Below the pieces are notes generated by a model that made no database searches, was not told the origin of the DNA, and was given only the letters and a program-made list of their open reading frames with translations. The position numbers and the translations under genes were made by a program. Positions 44,316 to 56,407 of a DNA stretch of 59,751 bases are shown here, piece by piece. Positions within the stretch are counted from its first letter, which is position 1. Each line of letters opens with the position of its first letter. Where the stretch lies: assembly GCA_019911965.1 (NCBI GenBank), contig JAIOJF010000013.1, positions 1 to 59,751 on the forward strand, read 5' to 3'. Source of the DNA: Paracoccaceae bacterium (GTDB lineage: Bacteria > Pseudomonadota > Alphaproteobacteria > Rhodobacterales > Rhodobacteraceae).

Positions 44316-45905
44316 TCAGAAATCCGTTGGTGCGCCGCCTTCGGATTTGCGCCGGGCGACGAAATCGCGCAATTCCTCGGCCACGTCTTCGGCCATCGGC
44401 GGCGGGGTGAACTCGGCCAGGATGTCGTGAAACACCTTGTTGGCGCGTTCCGCCGTCCAGGTGCCGCCATCCAGCTTCCAGGCCTCGTGATTGCGCCAGT
44501 CGCTGACAATCGGCGCGTAGAAGGCGGTTTCATAGCGGTCTTGCGTGTGTTCGATGCCGAAGAAATGCCCCTGCGGGCCAACCTCGCGGATCGCCTCGAC
44601 GGCGATATCGTCGGGGCCGGTGGCGCAGATTTCTGGTTCCAGATAACGCTGGATCATCTGGATCACCTCGCAATCCATGATGAATTTCTCCGGGCTGGCG
44701 ATCAGCCCGCCCTCCAGCCAGCCCGCCGCGTGATAGACGAAATTCGAGCGGCTCTGCACCGCCGACCAGAGCGAGTTCGAGGTTTCCCACATCGCCTGAC
44801 CGTCAGGCACATTGGCGGCACAGACCCCGCTGGCGCGCATCGGCAGGCGGTAGAACCGCGCCATCTGGCCGGTCATCTGGGTGGCGCGCATGTATTCCGG
44901 GGTGCCGAAGGCCGGTGCGCCGGATTTCATGTCGACATTCGAGGTAAAGGTGCCGATCGCCACCGGGCAGCCGGGATTGATCACCTGCAACAGCACGATC
45001 GCCGCCAGCGCCTCGGCAATCGACAGCGTGACCGCGCCCGACATGGTGACAGGCGCCATCGCCCCGGCCAGCGTGAAGGGTGTCACCACCACCGGCTGGC
45101 CGCGCCGCGCATGGATCATCGCGCCTTCCAGCATCGGGAAATCGTGTTTCAGCGGCGAGACCGAGTTGATGTTGGTGTACATATGCGGGCGTGCGTCGAA
45201 TTCCTCACGCGTCATGCCACCGGCGATGCGCACCATCTCCATCACATCCTCGACCCGCTCGCGGCCCAGGCTGTAGGCGTGCACTACCTTGTCGGTCAGC
45301 AGCAGCTTTTCCGAAACGCAGTCCAGATGGCGGACGCTGGCATGGATATCGGTCGGCTCCACCGGATAGCCGCCGGCGAAATGTATGCAGTTGAAATACT
45401 GCGTCAGGATCATCAACGAGCGGAAATGCGCCCAGGTGCCCGATACCTTGCCGGTCTGCAGATCCCAGTAATTTGGCGGCGACGAGACATTGCCGAACAG
45501 GATATGTCGGCCACCAAGCGGGATGGCGCGATCAGGATTGCGCGGCGTGATGGTGAAGGTTTCCGGCGCGTGGCCCAGCATCTCCAGCACGAAATCGCGG
45601 CCCATGCGGATATTGGTGCCGTTCACCCCACACCCGGCCTTCTTCAGGATCGCGCAGGCCTCGGGGTTCAAGAACTCGATGCCGATATCTTCCAGGATGC
45701 GCATCGCGCCGTCGTGGATGGCCTGCACGCCGTCGGGCGACAAGGGCTCGGTCGGGCGGTCGGTATTCAGCGGGATGCGCCACGGCATCTGGTTGATCGC
45801 CCGCCCGCTGTCGCGCCGCTTGTTGCCGGCGCGACCGCCGCTTCTTGCTGGTCCTGGCACTACCGTTCCCCTGACGCGAGTTGTTGCCGGTTCAGCAAAG
45901 GCCAA
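44316..45905 (-). CDS. MttB-family methyltransferase, non-pyrrolysine type
   Basis: A trimethylamine-methyltransferase-family TIM-barrel protein of 529 residues that probably demethylates a quaternary or tertiary amine, passing the methyl to a corrinoid protein. Features are DGAMRILEDIGIEFLNPEA, HARRGQPVVVTPFTLAGAMAPV and QVINPGCPVAIGTF. There is no in-frame amber codon, so the pyrrolysine of true MttB is absent, as in glycine betaine methyltransferase MtgB. No corrinoid partner gene is in the window. The start is uncertain: TTG 45905 gives a basic RGG-type N-terminus seen in relatives, while MPWRIP at residue 40 is the first ATG. Confidence 0.85.
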   Translation of the reverse strand: MAFAEPATTRVRGTVVPGPARSGGRAGNKRRDSGRAINQMPWRIPLNTDRPTEPLSPDGVQAIHDGAMRILEDIGIEFLNPEACAILKKAGCGVNGTNIRMGRDFVLEMLGHAPETFTITPRNPDRAIPLGGRHILFGNVSSPPNYWDLQTGKVSGTWAHFRSLMILTQYFNCIHFAGGYPVEPTDIHASVRHLDCVSEKLLLTDKVVHAYSLGRERVEDVMEMVRIAGGMTREEFDARPHMYTNINSVSPLKHDFPMLEGAMIHARRGQPVVVTPFTLAGAMAPVTMSGAVTLSIAEALAAIVLLQVINPGCPVAIGTFTSNVDMKSGAPAFGTPEYMRATQMTGQMARFYRLPMRASGVCAANVPDGQAMWETSNSLWSAVQSRSNFVYHAAGWLEGGLIASPEKFIMDCEVIQMIQRYLEPEICATGPDDIAVEAIREVGPQGHFFGIEHTQDRYETAFYAPIVSDWRNHEAWKLDGGTWTAERANKVFHDILAEFTPPPMAEDVAEELRDFVARRKSEGGAPTDF

Positions 45906-45985
45906 GGGGCCGGATGCCTCTGTGGCGAAAACGACGCGGCGTGTCGGAAATGTAGGCTTGAAGGCGGTTTTGCCGCGCCGGGCGA

Positions 45986-46681
45986 TCAGGCCAGCCGCAG
46001 GTAATCGGGGATTTCACCAATATGCGGCAGCACGATATCGGCGTACGGGGCCAGCTCGTCCGCCTCGGCCATGCCGGTCAGCACCGCAATCGTGGCCATG
46101 CCGGCATCGCGCCCCGAGACCAGATCGTGCAGCGAGTCGCCCACCATCACCACCTGATCCGCGCGCAGACCGGTTTTCGCGAGGAACCCCCGATGCATCC
46201 CCGTGCCGGGCTTGGCACCAAAGCCTGAATCAAAACCGGCGACGAAATCCAGAAGGTGCATGATCCCGGCCCGGCCAAGATGGCTGCGTGCCGGGGCCTC
46301 GGCATCGTTGGTCGCCACGCCAAGGCTCAGCCCGGCAGCGCGGAACCGCTGCATCAGCGGGATCAGCGGCACCGGCTCGGCCTGCGGGACATCCGCCGCC
46401 GCGGCATTGATCCGTGCCAGCAACGCATCCGGCCGCCATTCGGGCATCAGCGCGATCAGATCGGCGGTAATGTCATCGGGCGTGGCGGAGATGATCACGC
46501 TGTCTTTCTGGAAGGTGCCGGCGGCGTAATCATAACCAAGCGCTGCCGAGATTTCCGCCGCCCTTGCATGATCGCCATCGGCGATGCCAAGGCAGAAGCT
46601 CCTGGCCCAGGCGCCCCAGGTGGTGCGGAAGTCAAACAGCGTGCCGTCCTTGTCGAACAGAATGCCCTTAATGCCTGTCAT
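45986..46681 (-). CDS. HAD-superfamily phosphatase (phosphoglycolate phosphatase-like)
   Basis: A 231-residue HAD hydrolase. Motif I is FDKDGTLFDF with Asp nucleophile and acid/base, motif II is LGVATNDA, motif III is the Lys of FGAKPGTGMHRGF, and motif IV is MVGDSLHDLVSGRDAGM. The cap lies between I and II, as in Gph-type phosphatases. Substrate specificity cannot be told from sequence. The ATG at 46681 opens MTGIKGILFDKDGT; a much longer frame to 47002 has no support and overlaps the divergent dioxygenase gene. Confidence 0.88.
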   Translation of the reverse strand: MTGIKGILFDKDGTLFDFRTTWGAWARSFCLGIADGDHARAAEISAALGYDYAAGTFQKDSVIISATPDDITADLIALMPEWRPDALLARINAAAADVPQAEPVPLIPLMQRFRAAGLSLGVATNDAEAPARSHLGRAGIMHLLDFVAGFDSGFGAKPGTGMHRGFLAKTGLRADQVVMVGDSLHDLVSGRDAGMATIAVLTGMAEADELAPYADIVLPHIGEIPDYLRLA

Positions 46682-46831
46682 CGCACGTCCCCGGTCTGGT
46701 TCATCGCGCGACATTTTCCGTTCGCTGCGCAACATGCAACAGGAAAGCGGCTGGCGGGCGCAAACTTTCCCGCTTGCCCGTGGTCCGGCTTTCAGACAGT
46801 TTTCCGGCAAGGAAACCGACCGGAGGCCGCC

Positions 46832-47713
46832 TTGGCACATTCCCTGAAGACCACGCCTTTGCATCCGAAATTCGGCGTTGCGGTGCATGGTGTCGATCTG
46901 CGCGAGGTGACGGCCTCGCATCTCTACCCGGATATAAGGGCATTGTTCGAGGAACATTCGGCCCTTTTGTTCACCGGCCAGGATCTGGACCCGGACAGCC
47001 ATACCAGGCTGGCGGAACTGTTCGGTCCGCTGGAAAACCGCAGCGCCATGTCACAGGGGCGCGATGTGGCGTTCGAGGTGTCGCCGGTATCCAACGAAAC
47101 CGACGATGGCGTGGCCGCCGCCGACAGCCTGCATGTGCTGAACCTGCAGGGCAACATGCTGTGGCATACCGATTCGACCTTCCTGCCGCTGCCGGCGCTG
47201 GTCAATATCCTGACCGCCAGGGTGGTGCCGTCCAGCGGCGGCGCGACCGAACTGGCCTCGACCCGCATCGGCTGGGCCGAGATGCCGGATGACATGCGCG
47301 CCAGGCTGAAAGACGCGATCATCTGGCACCGGCTGTCGAATTCGCGGGCTGAGATTTCCGCCGAACTGGCCAATCTGCCGGCCATGACGCGCTGGCCCGA
47401 CCGGCCCTGGCGGGCGATCTGGCCGAACCCGGTCAACGGACGGGACTCGCTGCTGATCGCCTCGCATTCCTTTGCCGTCGAGGGCATGGGCCATGACGAA
47501 GGCCGCCGGTTGATCGCCGAAGCCATCGCCTTTTGTACCCGCCCCGAAAACGTCTACAGCCATCAGTGGCAGGTCGGCGATGTGCTGATCTGGGATGAAC
47601 GCGCGACGCTGCACCGGGGCCGTCCCTGGCCCTATGAGGAGGCACGCACCCTGATGAGCATCTGTTCATCGGTGCGCGATTCCGATGGCCTTGCTGCGGT
47701 GCGAATCGTCTGA
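46832..47713 (+). CDS. TauD/TfdA-family 2-oxoglutarate dioxygenase
   Basis: A non-heme Fe(II) dioxygenase of 293 residues. The iron triad is H112-x-D114 (LWHTDSTF) and H261 (ATLHRGRPW), with a nearby arginine (EEARTLMS) for 2-oxoglutarate. The start is TTG 46832 with CGGAGG 5 bases upstream; the open frame further upstream overlaps the divergent HAD gene. The family includes taurine and 2,4-D dioxygenases, so a sulfonate, aryloxy acid or amine could be the substrate. It is followed 27 bases later by a glutamine amidotransferase gene on the same strand. Confidence 0.85.
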   Translation: MAHSLKTTPLHPKFGVAVHGVDLREVTASHLYPDIRALFEEHSALLFTGQDLDPDSHTRLAELFGPLENRSAMSQGRDVAFEVSPVSNETDDGVAAADSLHVLNLQGNMLWHTDSTFLPLPALVNILTARVVPSSGGATELASTRIGWAEMPDDMRARLKDAIIWHRLSNSRAEISAELANLPAMTRWPDRPWRAIWPNPVNGRDSLLIASHSFAVEGMGHDEGRRLIAEAIAFCTRPENVYSHQWQVGDVLIWDERATLHRGRPWPYEEARTLMSICSSVRDSDGLAAVRIV

Positions 47714-47740
47714 GCGCGGGACAAATCAAAAGGTTAGCCG

Positions 47741-48478
47741 ATGAAACCCTTCCTGATCCTGCAACTCCGCCCGGAAACCGAAGCCTCGGACGATGAATAC
47801 CGCGCCTTCCTGAGCAAGGGCGGGCTGGACGAGGCGGATACGCACCGCATCCGGCTGGACCAGCAGGACCTGCCCGCCGGTCTGTCGCTGGATGCCTATA
47901 GCGGCGTCATCATCGGCGGCGGGCCGGGCTGTGTCTCGGACCCAGCCGAGACGAAATCGGCGGTGGATAGCCGGATCGAGGCGGCCATTTTCAGCCTGAT
48001 GCCCGAGATCACGGCGCGCGATTTCCCGTTTCTGGGCTGTTGCTACGGCATCGGCATCCTGGCGCATCATCTGGGCGGCGAAGTCAGCAAGGCACAATAT
48101 GGCGAGGCGGTCGGGGCGGTGGAATGCCAACTGGAACCCGCCGCCGCCGGTGATCCGTTGCTGGCAGGAATGCCGAACGCATTTCACGCCTTTGTCGGCC
48201 ACAAGGAGGCGGTGCAGCATCTGCCGGATGGCTGCGTGCATCTGATGTCCTCGGCGTCATGCCCCTTCCAGATGATCCGCTACGGGCGGAACGTCTATGC
48301 CACGCAGTTTCACCCCGAGGCCGACAGCGACGGATTCGCCGTCAGGATAGATATCTACCGCAATCGAGGCTATTTTCCGCCCGATGATGCGGACCGCCTG
48401 AAAGCCATGTGCCGGGCCGAAACGGTCGATCAGCCGGAACGCATCCTGCGCCGGTTCGTTCAGCACTACCGCCAGTAG
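47741..48478 (+). CDS. Class I glutamine amidotransferase-like protein
   Basis: A GATase1 domain protein of 245 residues, similar to the stand-alone GMP-synthase-like amidotransferases. The nucleophile is Cys101 in GCCYGIG; the canonical GxCxGxQ has Gly where Gln is usual. The catalytic His-Glu is in TQFHPEAD. The oxyanion region is GVIIGGGPGCVSDP. No synthase domain is fused, so it may hydrolyse glutamine or a gamma-glutamyl compound on its own. It is coupled to the dioxygenase gene upstream, with an AAAGG site before its ATG. Confidence 0.82.
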   Translation: MKPFLILQLRPETEASDDEYRAFLSKGGLDEADTHRIRLDQQDLPAGLSLDAYSGVIIGGGPGCVSDPAETKSAVDSRIEAAIFSLMPEITARDFPFLGCCYGIGILAHHLGGEVSKAQYGEAVGAVECQLEPAAAGDPLLAGMPNAFHAFVGHKEAVQHLPDGCVHLMSSASCPFQMIRYGRNVYATQFHPEADSDGFAVRIDIYRNRGYFPPDDADRLKAMCRAETVDQPERILRRFVQHYRQ

Positions 48479-48786
48479 CCGCCCGATTGACCCTTTGGGC
48501 TGCATGATGCCGACAAGACATAGCACACGGGTTGAGCGAAAAACCTTGATGCCACAATTGGTAAAATCACTTGACCAAAATTTAGCGATCAGGATAGAAC
48601 CCAACCAGGCTCGTCAGGCCTGAACCACATGCCGGAGCCAGTACCGTAGTAACACTTACACCCAGAAAATCTGTTGCTTTATAGCGGATTGCTAATGCAT
48701 GGTGCGCACAGCGCCGGAAGCCTTGGGAGTATGTGGGCGACGGACGCGCAAAATAAAAAATGAGAAACACGGAGGACTCATAATCA
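48479..48786. promoter_or_regulatory. Intergenic leader region of the TRAP operon
   Basis: A 308-base gap with no supported gene before the TRAP transporter operon. It contains an inverted repeat TTGGT (48558-48562)/ACCAA (48574-48578), 21 bp overall, in the style of GntR- or IclR-type operators. It ends with a strong GGAGG site before the binding-protein start. The TRAP promoter should lie here, but I could not define it. Confidence 0.45.
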
Positions 48787-49872
48787 ATGGAACGTCGTAA
48801 GTTTTTGAAAGGCGCCGCACTTGCAGGTGTCGGATCAGCCCTTGCCACGCCGGCACTCGCCCAGGGCGGCAAGCAGTTGACCATCGTATCGACCTGGCCG
48901 CGGGACTTCCCCGGCCTCGGCATCTCGGCCCAGCGTCTTGCTGCCCGCATCGCGCAATTGTCGGACGGCGCGTTCAACGTCGAATATTTCGCTGCCGGCG
49001 AGCGTGTCGGCGCGTTCGATTCGTTTGACGAAGTCGCGTCGGGCAACAGCCAGGCCTATATCGCCGCCGATTACTACTGGGGCGGCAAGCATCCGGCCTT
49101 CAACTATTTCACGTCGGTGCCGTTCGGCATGTCGACGCCGGAATGGAACGCCTGGATCAAGTTCGGCGGCGGCCAGGCCCTGTGGGACGAATTGTCCGGC
49201 AGCTTCGGCCTGAAGGCCTATGCCTGCGGGTCGACCGGCACCCAGGCTGGCGGCTGGTTCAACAAGGAAATCAACAGCCCCGACGACTTCAAGGGCCTGA
49301 AGATGCGTATTCCCGGCCTCGGCGGTCAGGTTCTGTCCAAGCTCGGCGCCTCGACGGTGTCGCTGCCGGGTGGACAGATCTACGAAAACCTTGTTTCCGG
49401 CGCGATCGAAGCGACCGAATGGGTGGGTCCGTACAACGACTACTTCATGAAGTTCTATGAAGCGGCCAAGTACTACTATACCGGCGGCGTTCACGAGCCG
49501 GGCGGCGGCCTTGCCTTCGGCATGAACAAGTCCTGGTTTGAAGGTCTGACCGACTGGGAAAAAGCGGTCATCGAAGCCGCCTGTATGGAAGAGCATGCCG
49601 CCTCGCACGAGGAAAACATCGCCAAGAACGGCGAATACCTCGGCAAGCTGGTCAACGATCACGGCGTTCTCGTCCGCGCATTCAATGACGATGTCTGGGA
49701 TGCGTTCGGTACTGCCGCGGTTGAAGTGTTCGCCGATGTGCGGGCGCATTCGGACCTGGCAACGCGGATCGACGATCACTTCCAGGCCGCGCTGCGCCAG
49801 GAAGGCCGGATGATGGCTGCCTTCGAGGGCACGTTCATCAACCAGCGCAACCGGGTGCTCGGGCTTATCTGA
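48787..49872 (+). CDS. TRAP transporter substrate-binding protein (TakP/FcbT1 type)
   Basis: A periplasmic binding protein of 361 residues for a TRAP transporter. The N-terminus MERRKFLKGAALAGVGSALA is a twin-arginine signal. Family features are STWPRDFPGLG, the GSTGTQAGGWFNKEINSPDDFKGLKMRIPG segment and GAIEATEWVGPYND, the last being characteristic of the TakP/FcbT1 group. Known members bind 2-oxoacids, or 4-chlorobenzoate in Comamonas. It heads a three-gene operon with small and large membrane subunits. A GGAGG site lies 12 bases before the ATG. Confidence 0.93.
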   Translation: MERRKFLKGAALAGVGSALATPALAQGGKQLTIVSTWPRDFPGLGISAQRLAARIAQLSDGAFNVEYFAAGERVGAFDSFDEVASGNSQAYIAADYYWGGKHPAFNYFTSVPFGMSTPEWNAWIKFGGGQALWDELSGSFGLKAYACGSTGTQAGGWFNKEINSPDDFKGLKMRIPGLGGQVLSKLGASTVSLPGGQIYENLVSGAIEATEWVGPYNDYFMKFYEAAKYYYTGGVHEPGGGLAFGMNKSWFEGLTDWEKAVIEAACMEEHAASHEENIAKNGEYLGKLVNDHGVLVRAFNDDVWDAFGTAAVEVFADVRAHSDLATRIDDHFQAALRQEGRMMAAFEGTFINQRNRVLGLI

Positions 49873-50013
49873 GCGATCGGTGTCAGAAAATCGGGCGGGG
49901 CAGTTTTGCCCCGCTCTTTTCCTGCCTGAAACCGGATACGGCCAGCCGTGCGATGGCATTCCATCGCCGCCCGTGTTACGGATCAATCACATATTCGACG
50001 ATTTGGGGGGCAA

Positions 50014-51009
50014 ATGGCCGAAGCAGGTATAGCCGCTGATATCCAGCCACAGGGTGCACCGGCACCGCTGGTCCGGATTATCGGCTGGGCGGTTCTGGGG
50101 GCGCTGGCGGCGTTTCTGATCAACAACGTTCTGAACATCGGCTTCGGAGTTCCGGTCCCTTCGCAAGCCTTCAGTGGCGGTGGCGCGGCAGCCTTCGTAC
50201 CTATCGCGGTCTATGTCGCGGTGATCGGGCTTGGCACCGCCTACGTGCTGCGAAGCGGCAACACGTCGCTGCGTGCCGATGCGCTGCGCATACACAATTT
50301 CAATCTCTACATCATCCGCGCCTGTTTCTGGGCGGTATTGCTGGTTGGCGTCGTCGATTCCGCCATCGCCGTGATGCGGGTCGAAAAGATCCTCGACATA
50401 TTCCTGACGGAAGATACGGTGCGCAACCTTGGTCTGGCGCGTTACGTCGGCATGTATATCCATATGCCCCTGATCGCAGTCGGCATGTTGCTTGCCCTGT
50501 TCACGCGCACACTGGGCTTTACCTGGCTGGCGCTGATGATTGTCTTCGCGGAACTGCTGATCGTGTTCAGCCGTTTCATCTTTTCGTACGAACAGGCGCT
50601 GATGGGCGATCTGGTGCGCTACTGGTATGCTGCGCTTTTCCTGTTCGCTTCGGCCTACACGCTGTTTGAGGACGGCCATGTGCGGGTGGACGTGCTCTAT
50701 GCCGGATTCTCCAACAGTACGCGCGGTTATGTCAATGCGATCGGTTCGATCTTCCTTGGGGTATCGACTTGCTGGGTCATTCTTGTGATTGGCCTCAGCG
50801 GCAAGCAGTCGATCATCAATGCGCCGGTGGTGAATTTCGAGATCACCCAGACCGGCGGGGTGGGCATGTTCGTCAAATACCAGATGGCGGCGTTCCTGGC
50901 GATATTCGCCATCACCATGATGATCCAGTTCATCGCCTATTTCTTCGAAGCCGTGGCGGATTACCGGGACGAACCCGGCCACCGCGACGTCACGCCGACC
51001 GGCCATTGA
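50014..51009 (+). CDS. TRAP transporter small permease, long form
   Basis: The DctQ-type small membrane subunit, 331 residues, with seven or so TM helices. This is about 150 longer than the usual four-helix DctQ, as in the FcbT2-like group. TMs cluster at about 23-45, 65-90, 110-135, 155-180, 185-205, 215-235, 255-275 and 290-315. The motif SRFIFSYEQALMGDLVRYWYAALFLFASAY corresponds to the DctQ core. The ATG at 50014 follows GGGGGG. It is 12 bases upstream of the large permease gene. Confidence 0.88.
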   Translation: MAEAGIAADIQPQGAPAPLVRIIGWAVLGALAAFLINNVLNIGFGVPVPSQAFSGGGAAAFVPIAVYVAVIGLGTAYVLRSGNTSLRADALRIHNFNLYIIRACFWAVLLVGVVDSAIAVMRVEKILDIFLTEDTVRNLGLARYVGMYIHMPLIAVGMLLALFTRTLGFTWLALMIVFAELLIVFSRFIFSYEQALMGDLVRYWYAALFLFASAYTLFEDGHVRVDVLYAGFSNSTRGYVNAIGSIFLGVSTCWVILVIGLSGKQSIINAPVVNFEITQTGGVGMFVKYQMAAFLAIFAITMMIQFIAYFFEAVADYRDEPGHRDVTPTGH

Positions 51010-51020
51010 GGACCTGAGAC

Positions 51021-53675
<2,655 letters not shown>

Positions 53676-53699
53676 TCGCCACCCGGTCGCAGGGTAAAC

Positions 53700-53732
53700 A
53701 AAAAGGCCCCGGCGCGTGTCCGGGGCCTTTTT
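53700..53732. terminator. Bidirectional terminator between TRAP and SLC13 genes
   Basis: AAAAAGGCCCCGG (53700-53712) pairs with CCGGGGCCTTTTT (53720-53732) around a 7-base loop. Both strands end in a T-run, serving the convergent TRAP permease and SLC13-type genes. Confidence 0.9.
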
Positions 53733-53752
53733 CATGGGGTGTCCTGAAGGCG

Positions 53753-55534
53753 CTACAGCGGCCAGAACACCAGAATGGCCGGGATGCTGACGGCGATCAC
53801 GATCGCCTCCAGAGGCAGGCCCATGCGCCAGTAATCGCCGAACCTGTAGCCGCCGGGGCCGAGGATCAGGGTGTTGTTCTTGTGCCCGATCGGCGTCAGG
53901 AAGGCGCAGGAGGCGGCAACCGCGACCGCCATCAGGAACGGATCGGCATTGACCCCAAGGCTGTTGGCCATCGCGATGCCGACCGGGGCCGCGACGATGG
54001 TGGTGGCGGTGTTGTTCAGTACATCAGACAGTGTCATCGTGACCACCATCAGCACCGTCAGGATCGCCCAGGCCGGCAAGCCCTCGGTCAGGCCGATCAG
54101 CGATCCGGCGATCAGTTCGGTGCCGCCCGAGCTTTCCAGCGCCTGACCAAGCGGGATCATCGAACCCAGCAGCACCACCACCGGCCATTCGACATGGCCG
54201 TAAATCTCGGCCAGGGGCACGATCCGTGTGAGGGCAAACAGCGCCACCACGATGCCCAGCGCAATCGGCAGGTAGATCAGCCCGAAACTCGCCGCCGCGA
54301 CGGCAGCGGCGAACAGGCCTATGGCCAGCCAGGTTTTCTCGTTCTGGGTGACGTTGAAGCCGCGTTCGGCCAGCGGCAGACAGCCCAGCCAGTCGATCAC
54401 CTCGGCCTGCGATTCCGCCGGGGTCAGCAGCAACAGGATGTCGCCGTTGCGAATCTCGGTCTTGCGGACCTGCTTGGTGATCCGAGCGCCGCGCCGCGAT
54501 ATGCCCAGAAGGATGGTGTTCTGCCGCCAGGCCAGCCCGACCGACAAGGCCGTCTTGCCGCGAATGCGGGCGTTTTCGGTCACGACCACTTCGGTCAGCG
54601 ACAGGCCCTCGGACAGGGCATCGGTCCGTTTCTTGCGCTCGGGGTCGGCGAATTCCAGACCATAGGTGGTGCGAAACTCGTCAATCGCATCCGGTGCCGC
54701 CTCGATCACCAGCGCATCGCCGGCCTGAATGGTGCGGTTGCGCGAATTGCCGTATAGCCGCGCACCGCCGCGCACCAGACCGATAACGGCGGTATCGGCC
54801 TTTTCCGCCTCGTCGTAGATGTCGTGCAGCTTCTGGCCGACCAGTTTCGATTTCTTCGGCACGGTCAGTTCGGCCACGTAATCGCCAAGCTCCATTAGCT
54901 GGTCCGCGGCATTGCCGGCGCTTTCCGGGCGCGGGATCAGCCGCCAGCCGATCAGCGACACGAAGACCAGCCCCGCCAGCGACGCGACCAGTCCGACGGG
55001 CGCGAAGTCGAACATGCCGAACGGCTCGCCCATCGAGTCTTCGCGGATGGTCGCGATGATGATGTTGGGCGGCGTGCCGATCATCGTCACCATGCCGCCA
55101 AGAATGGTGGCGAATGACAGCGGCATCAGGCTCAGGCCCGGATCGCGCTTGGCCTTCTTGGCGGTCTGCAGATCCACCGGCATCAACAGCGCCAGTGCCG
55201 CGACATTGTTCATGAAGGCCGACAGGACCGCGCCGATGCCGCCCATGATGGCGATATGCGTGCCCAGCGGACGGGCGGCATCCACCAGCGTGCGGGTGAT
55301 CAGTTGCACCGCGCCGGAATTGACCAGCCCCGCCGAGACGATCAGCACCAGCGCCACGATCAGCGTGGCCGGATGGCCAAAGCCGGAAAACGCCTGATCC
55401 GACGGCACCACCCCGGCGACCACGCCCGTCAGCAGGGCGGCGAAGGCAACCAGATCGTAGCGCCACCGGCCCCACAGCAGCAGCGCGAAGACGCTGGCGA
55501 ATATTACGAACAACGTGATCTGCGGATAGGTCAT
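53753..55534 (-). CDS. SLC13/DASS-type permease with two TrkA-C domains
   Basis: A 593-residue inner-membrane transporter of the divalent anion:sodium symporter class. N-terminal TM helices (about 3-195) include SAFMNNVAALALLMPV and FATILGGMVTMIGTPPNIIIA, the typical re-entrant SNT-like motifs. Two cytoplasmic TrkA-C (RCK_C) domains lie at about 215-300 and 310-395 (KKSKLVGQKLHDI; NARIRGKTALSVGLAW). The C-terminal half has LLGSMIPLGQALESSGG and SDVLNNTATTIVAAPVG. The substrate (sulfate, dicarboxylate or other) cannot be told. The start is ATG 55534; the frame to 55678 lacks TM features and runs into yebC. Confidence 0.88.
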   Translation of the reverse strand: MTYPQITLFVIFASVFALLLWGRWRYDLVAFAALLTGVVAGVVPSDQAFSGFGHPATLIVALVLIVSAGLVNSGAVQLITRTLVDAARPLGTHIAIMGGIGAVLSAFMNNVAALALLMPVDLQTAKKAKRDPGLSLMPLSFATILGGMVTMIGTPPNIIIATIREDSMGEPFGMFDFAPVGLVASLAGLVFVSLIGWRLIPRPESAGNAADQLMELGDYVAELTVPKKSKLVGQKLHDIYDEAEKADTAVIGLVRGGARLYGNSRNRTIQAGDALVIEAAPDAIDEFRTTYGLEFADPERKKRTDALSEGLSLTEVVVTENARIRGKTALSVGLAWRQNTILLGISRRGARITKQVRKTEIRNGDILLLLTPAESQAEVIDWLGCLPLAERGFNVTQNEKTWLAIGLFAAAVAAASFGLIYLPIALGIVVALFALTRIVPLAEIYGHVEWPVVVLLGSMIPLGQALESSGGTELIAGSLIGLTEGLPAWAILTVLMVVTMTLSDVLNNTATTIVAAPVGIAMANSLGVNADPFLMAVAVAASCAFLTPIGHKNNTLILGPGGYRFGDYWRMGLPLEAIVIAVSIPAILVFWPL

Positions 55535-55666
55535 CTGGATTCTCCTGTGCCTCGCGCCAGACCCAATCCTATTTCGCGGGGAAGTGCAACGCAGCGCGGG
55601 GCTTGAACCGGCACCCGGCCCTGACATATAGAGGCGCACAGCAAAATCACCCCAACGGAGACCGTT

Positions 55667-56407
55667 ATGGCAGGCCATTCAAAATGGGCGAATATCCAGC
55701 ACCGCAAAGGGCGGCAGGATGCGGCGCGCTCAAAGCTGTTTTCCAAGCTGGCCAAGGAAATCACCGTAGCCGCCAAGATGGGCGATCCCGATCCCGACAA
55801 GAACCCCCGCCTGCGGCTGGCGGTGAAGGAGGCCAAGTCGAACTCGGTTCCCAAGGACGTGATCGACCGCGCCATCAACAAGGCGATCGGCGGCGATGCG
55901 GAAAGCTACGATGAAATCCGCTACGAGGGCTATGGCCCGGACGGCGTGGCGGTGATCGTCGAGGCGATGACCGACAATCGCAACCGCACCGCGTCGAATG
56001 TGCGGTCGATCTTCACCAAGTCCGGCGGCAATCTGGCGGAAACCGGGGCGGTGTCCTTCATGTTCGAGCGCAAGGGCCTGGTGACCTATCCGGCATCCGT
56101 GGGCGATGCCGACGCGGTGCTGGAAGCCGCCATCGAGGCCGGTGCCGAGGATGTCGAAAGCTCCGAAGACGGGCACGAGATTTACTGCGCCGATACCGAT
56201 CTGAACGAGGTGTCGAATGCGCTGGAAGAAACCCTGGGCGAATCCGACACATCGAAACTGATCTGGAAGCCGACCACCACCACGCCCCTGCAACTGGACG
56301 GCGCGCAGAAGCTGATGAAGCTGATCAACGCGCTTGAAGATGACGACGACGTGCAGCACGTCACCGCCAATTTCGACATTTCCGACGAGGTGATGGAACA
56401 GCTTTAA
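55667..56407 (+). CDS. yebC: YebC/PmpR family transcription/translation factor
   Basis: A 246-residue YebC/TACO1-type protein: [28 protein letters not shown] at the start, [30 protein letters not shown] in the middle and [13 protein letters not shown] near the end. The family acts as a DNA-binding regulator, and more recently as a ribosome-associated factor for proline-rich stretches. It is divergent from the SLC13-type gene (132 bases). Its end overlaps the convergent sulfotransferase gene by 4 bases. Confidence 0.96.
   Translation: MAGHSKWANIQHRKGRQDAARSKLFSKLAKEITVAAKMGDPDPDKNPRLRLAVKEAKSNSVPKDVIDRAINKAIGGDAESYDEIRYEGYGPDGVAVIVEAMTDNRNRTASNVRSIFTKSGGNLAETGAVSFMFERKGLVTYPASVGDADAVLEAAIEAGAEDVESSEDGHEIYCADTDLNEVSNALEETLGESDTSKLIWKPTTTTPLQLDGAQKLMKLINALEDDDDVQHVTANFDISDEVMEQL

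Noticed and set aside
44316-45905. Possible pyrrolysine-containing trimethylamine methyltransferase
   Set aside because: The frame has no internal TAG, so the protein is the non-pyrrolysine class.
46256-46831. N-terminal extension of the TauD-type dioxygenase
   Set aside because: It overlaps the divergent HAD phosphatase and lacks dioxygenase features; a TTG with CGGAGG upstream at 46832 is the better start.
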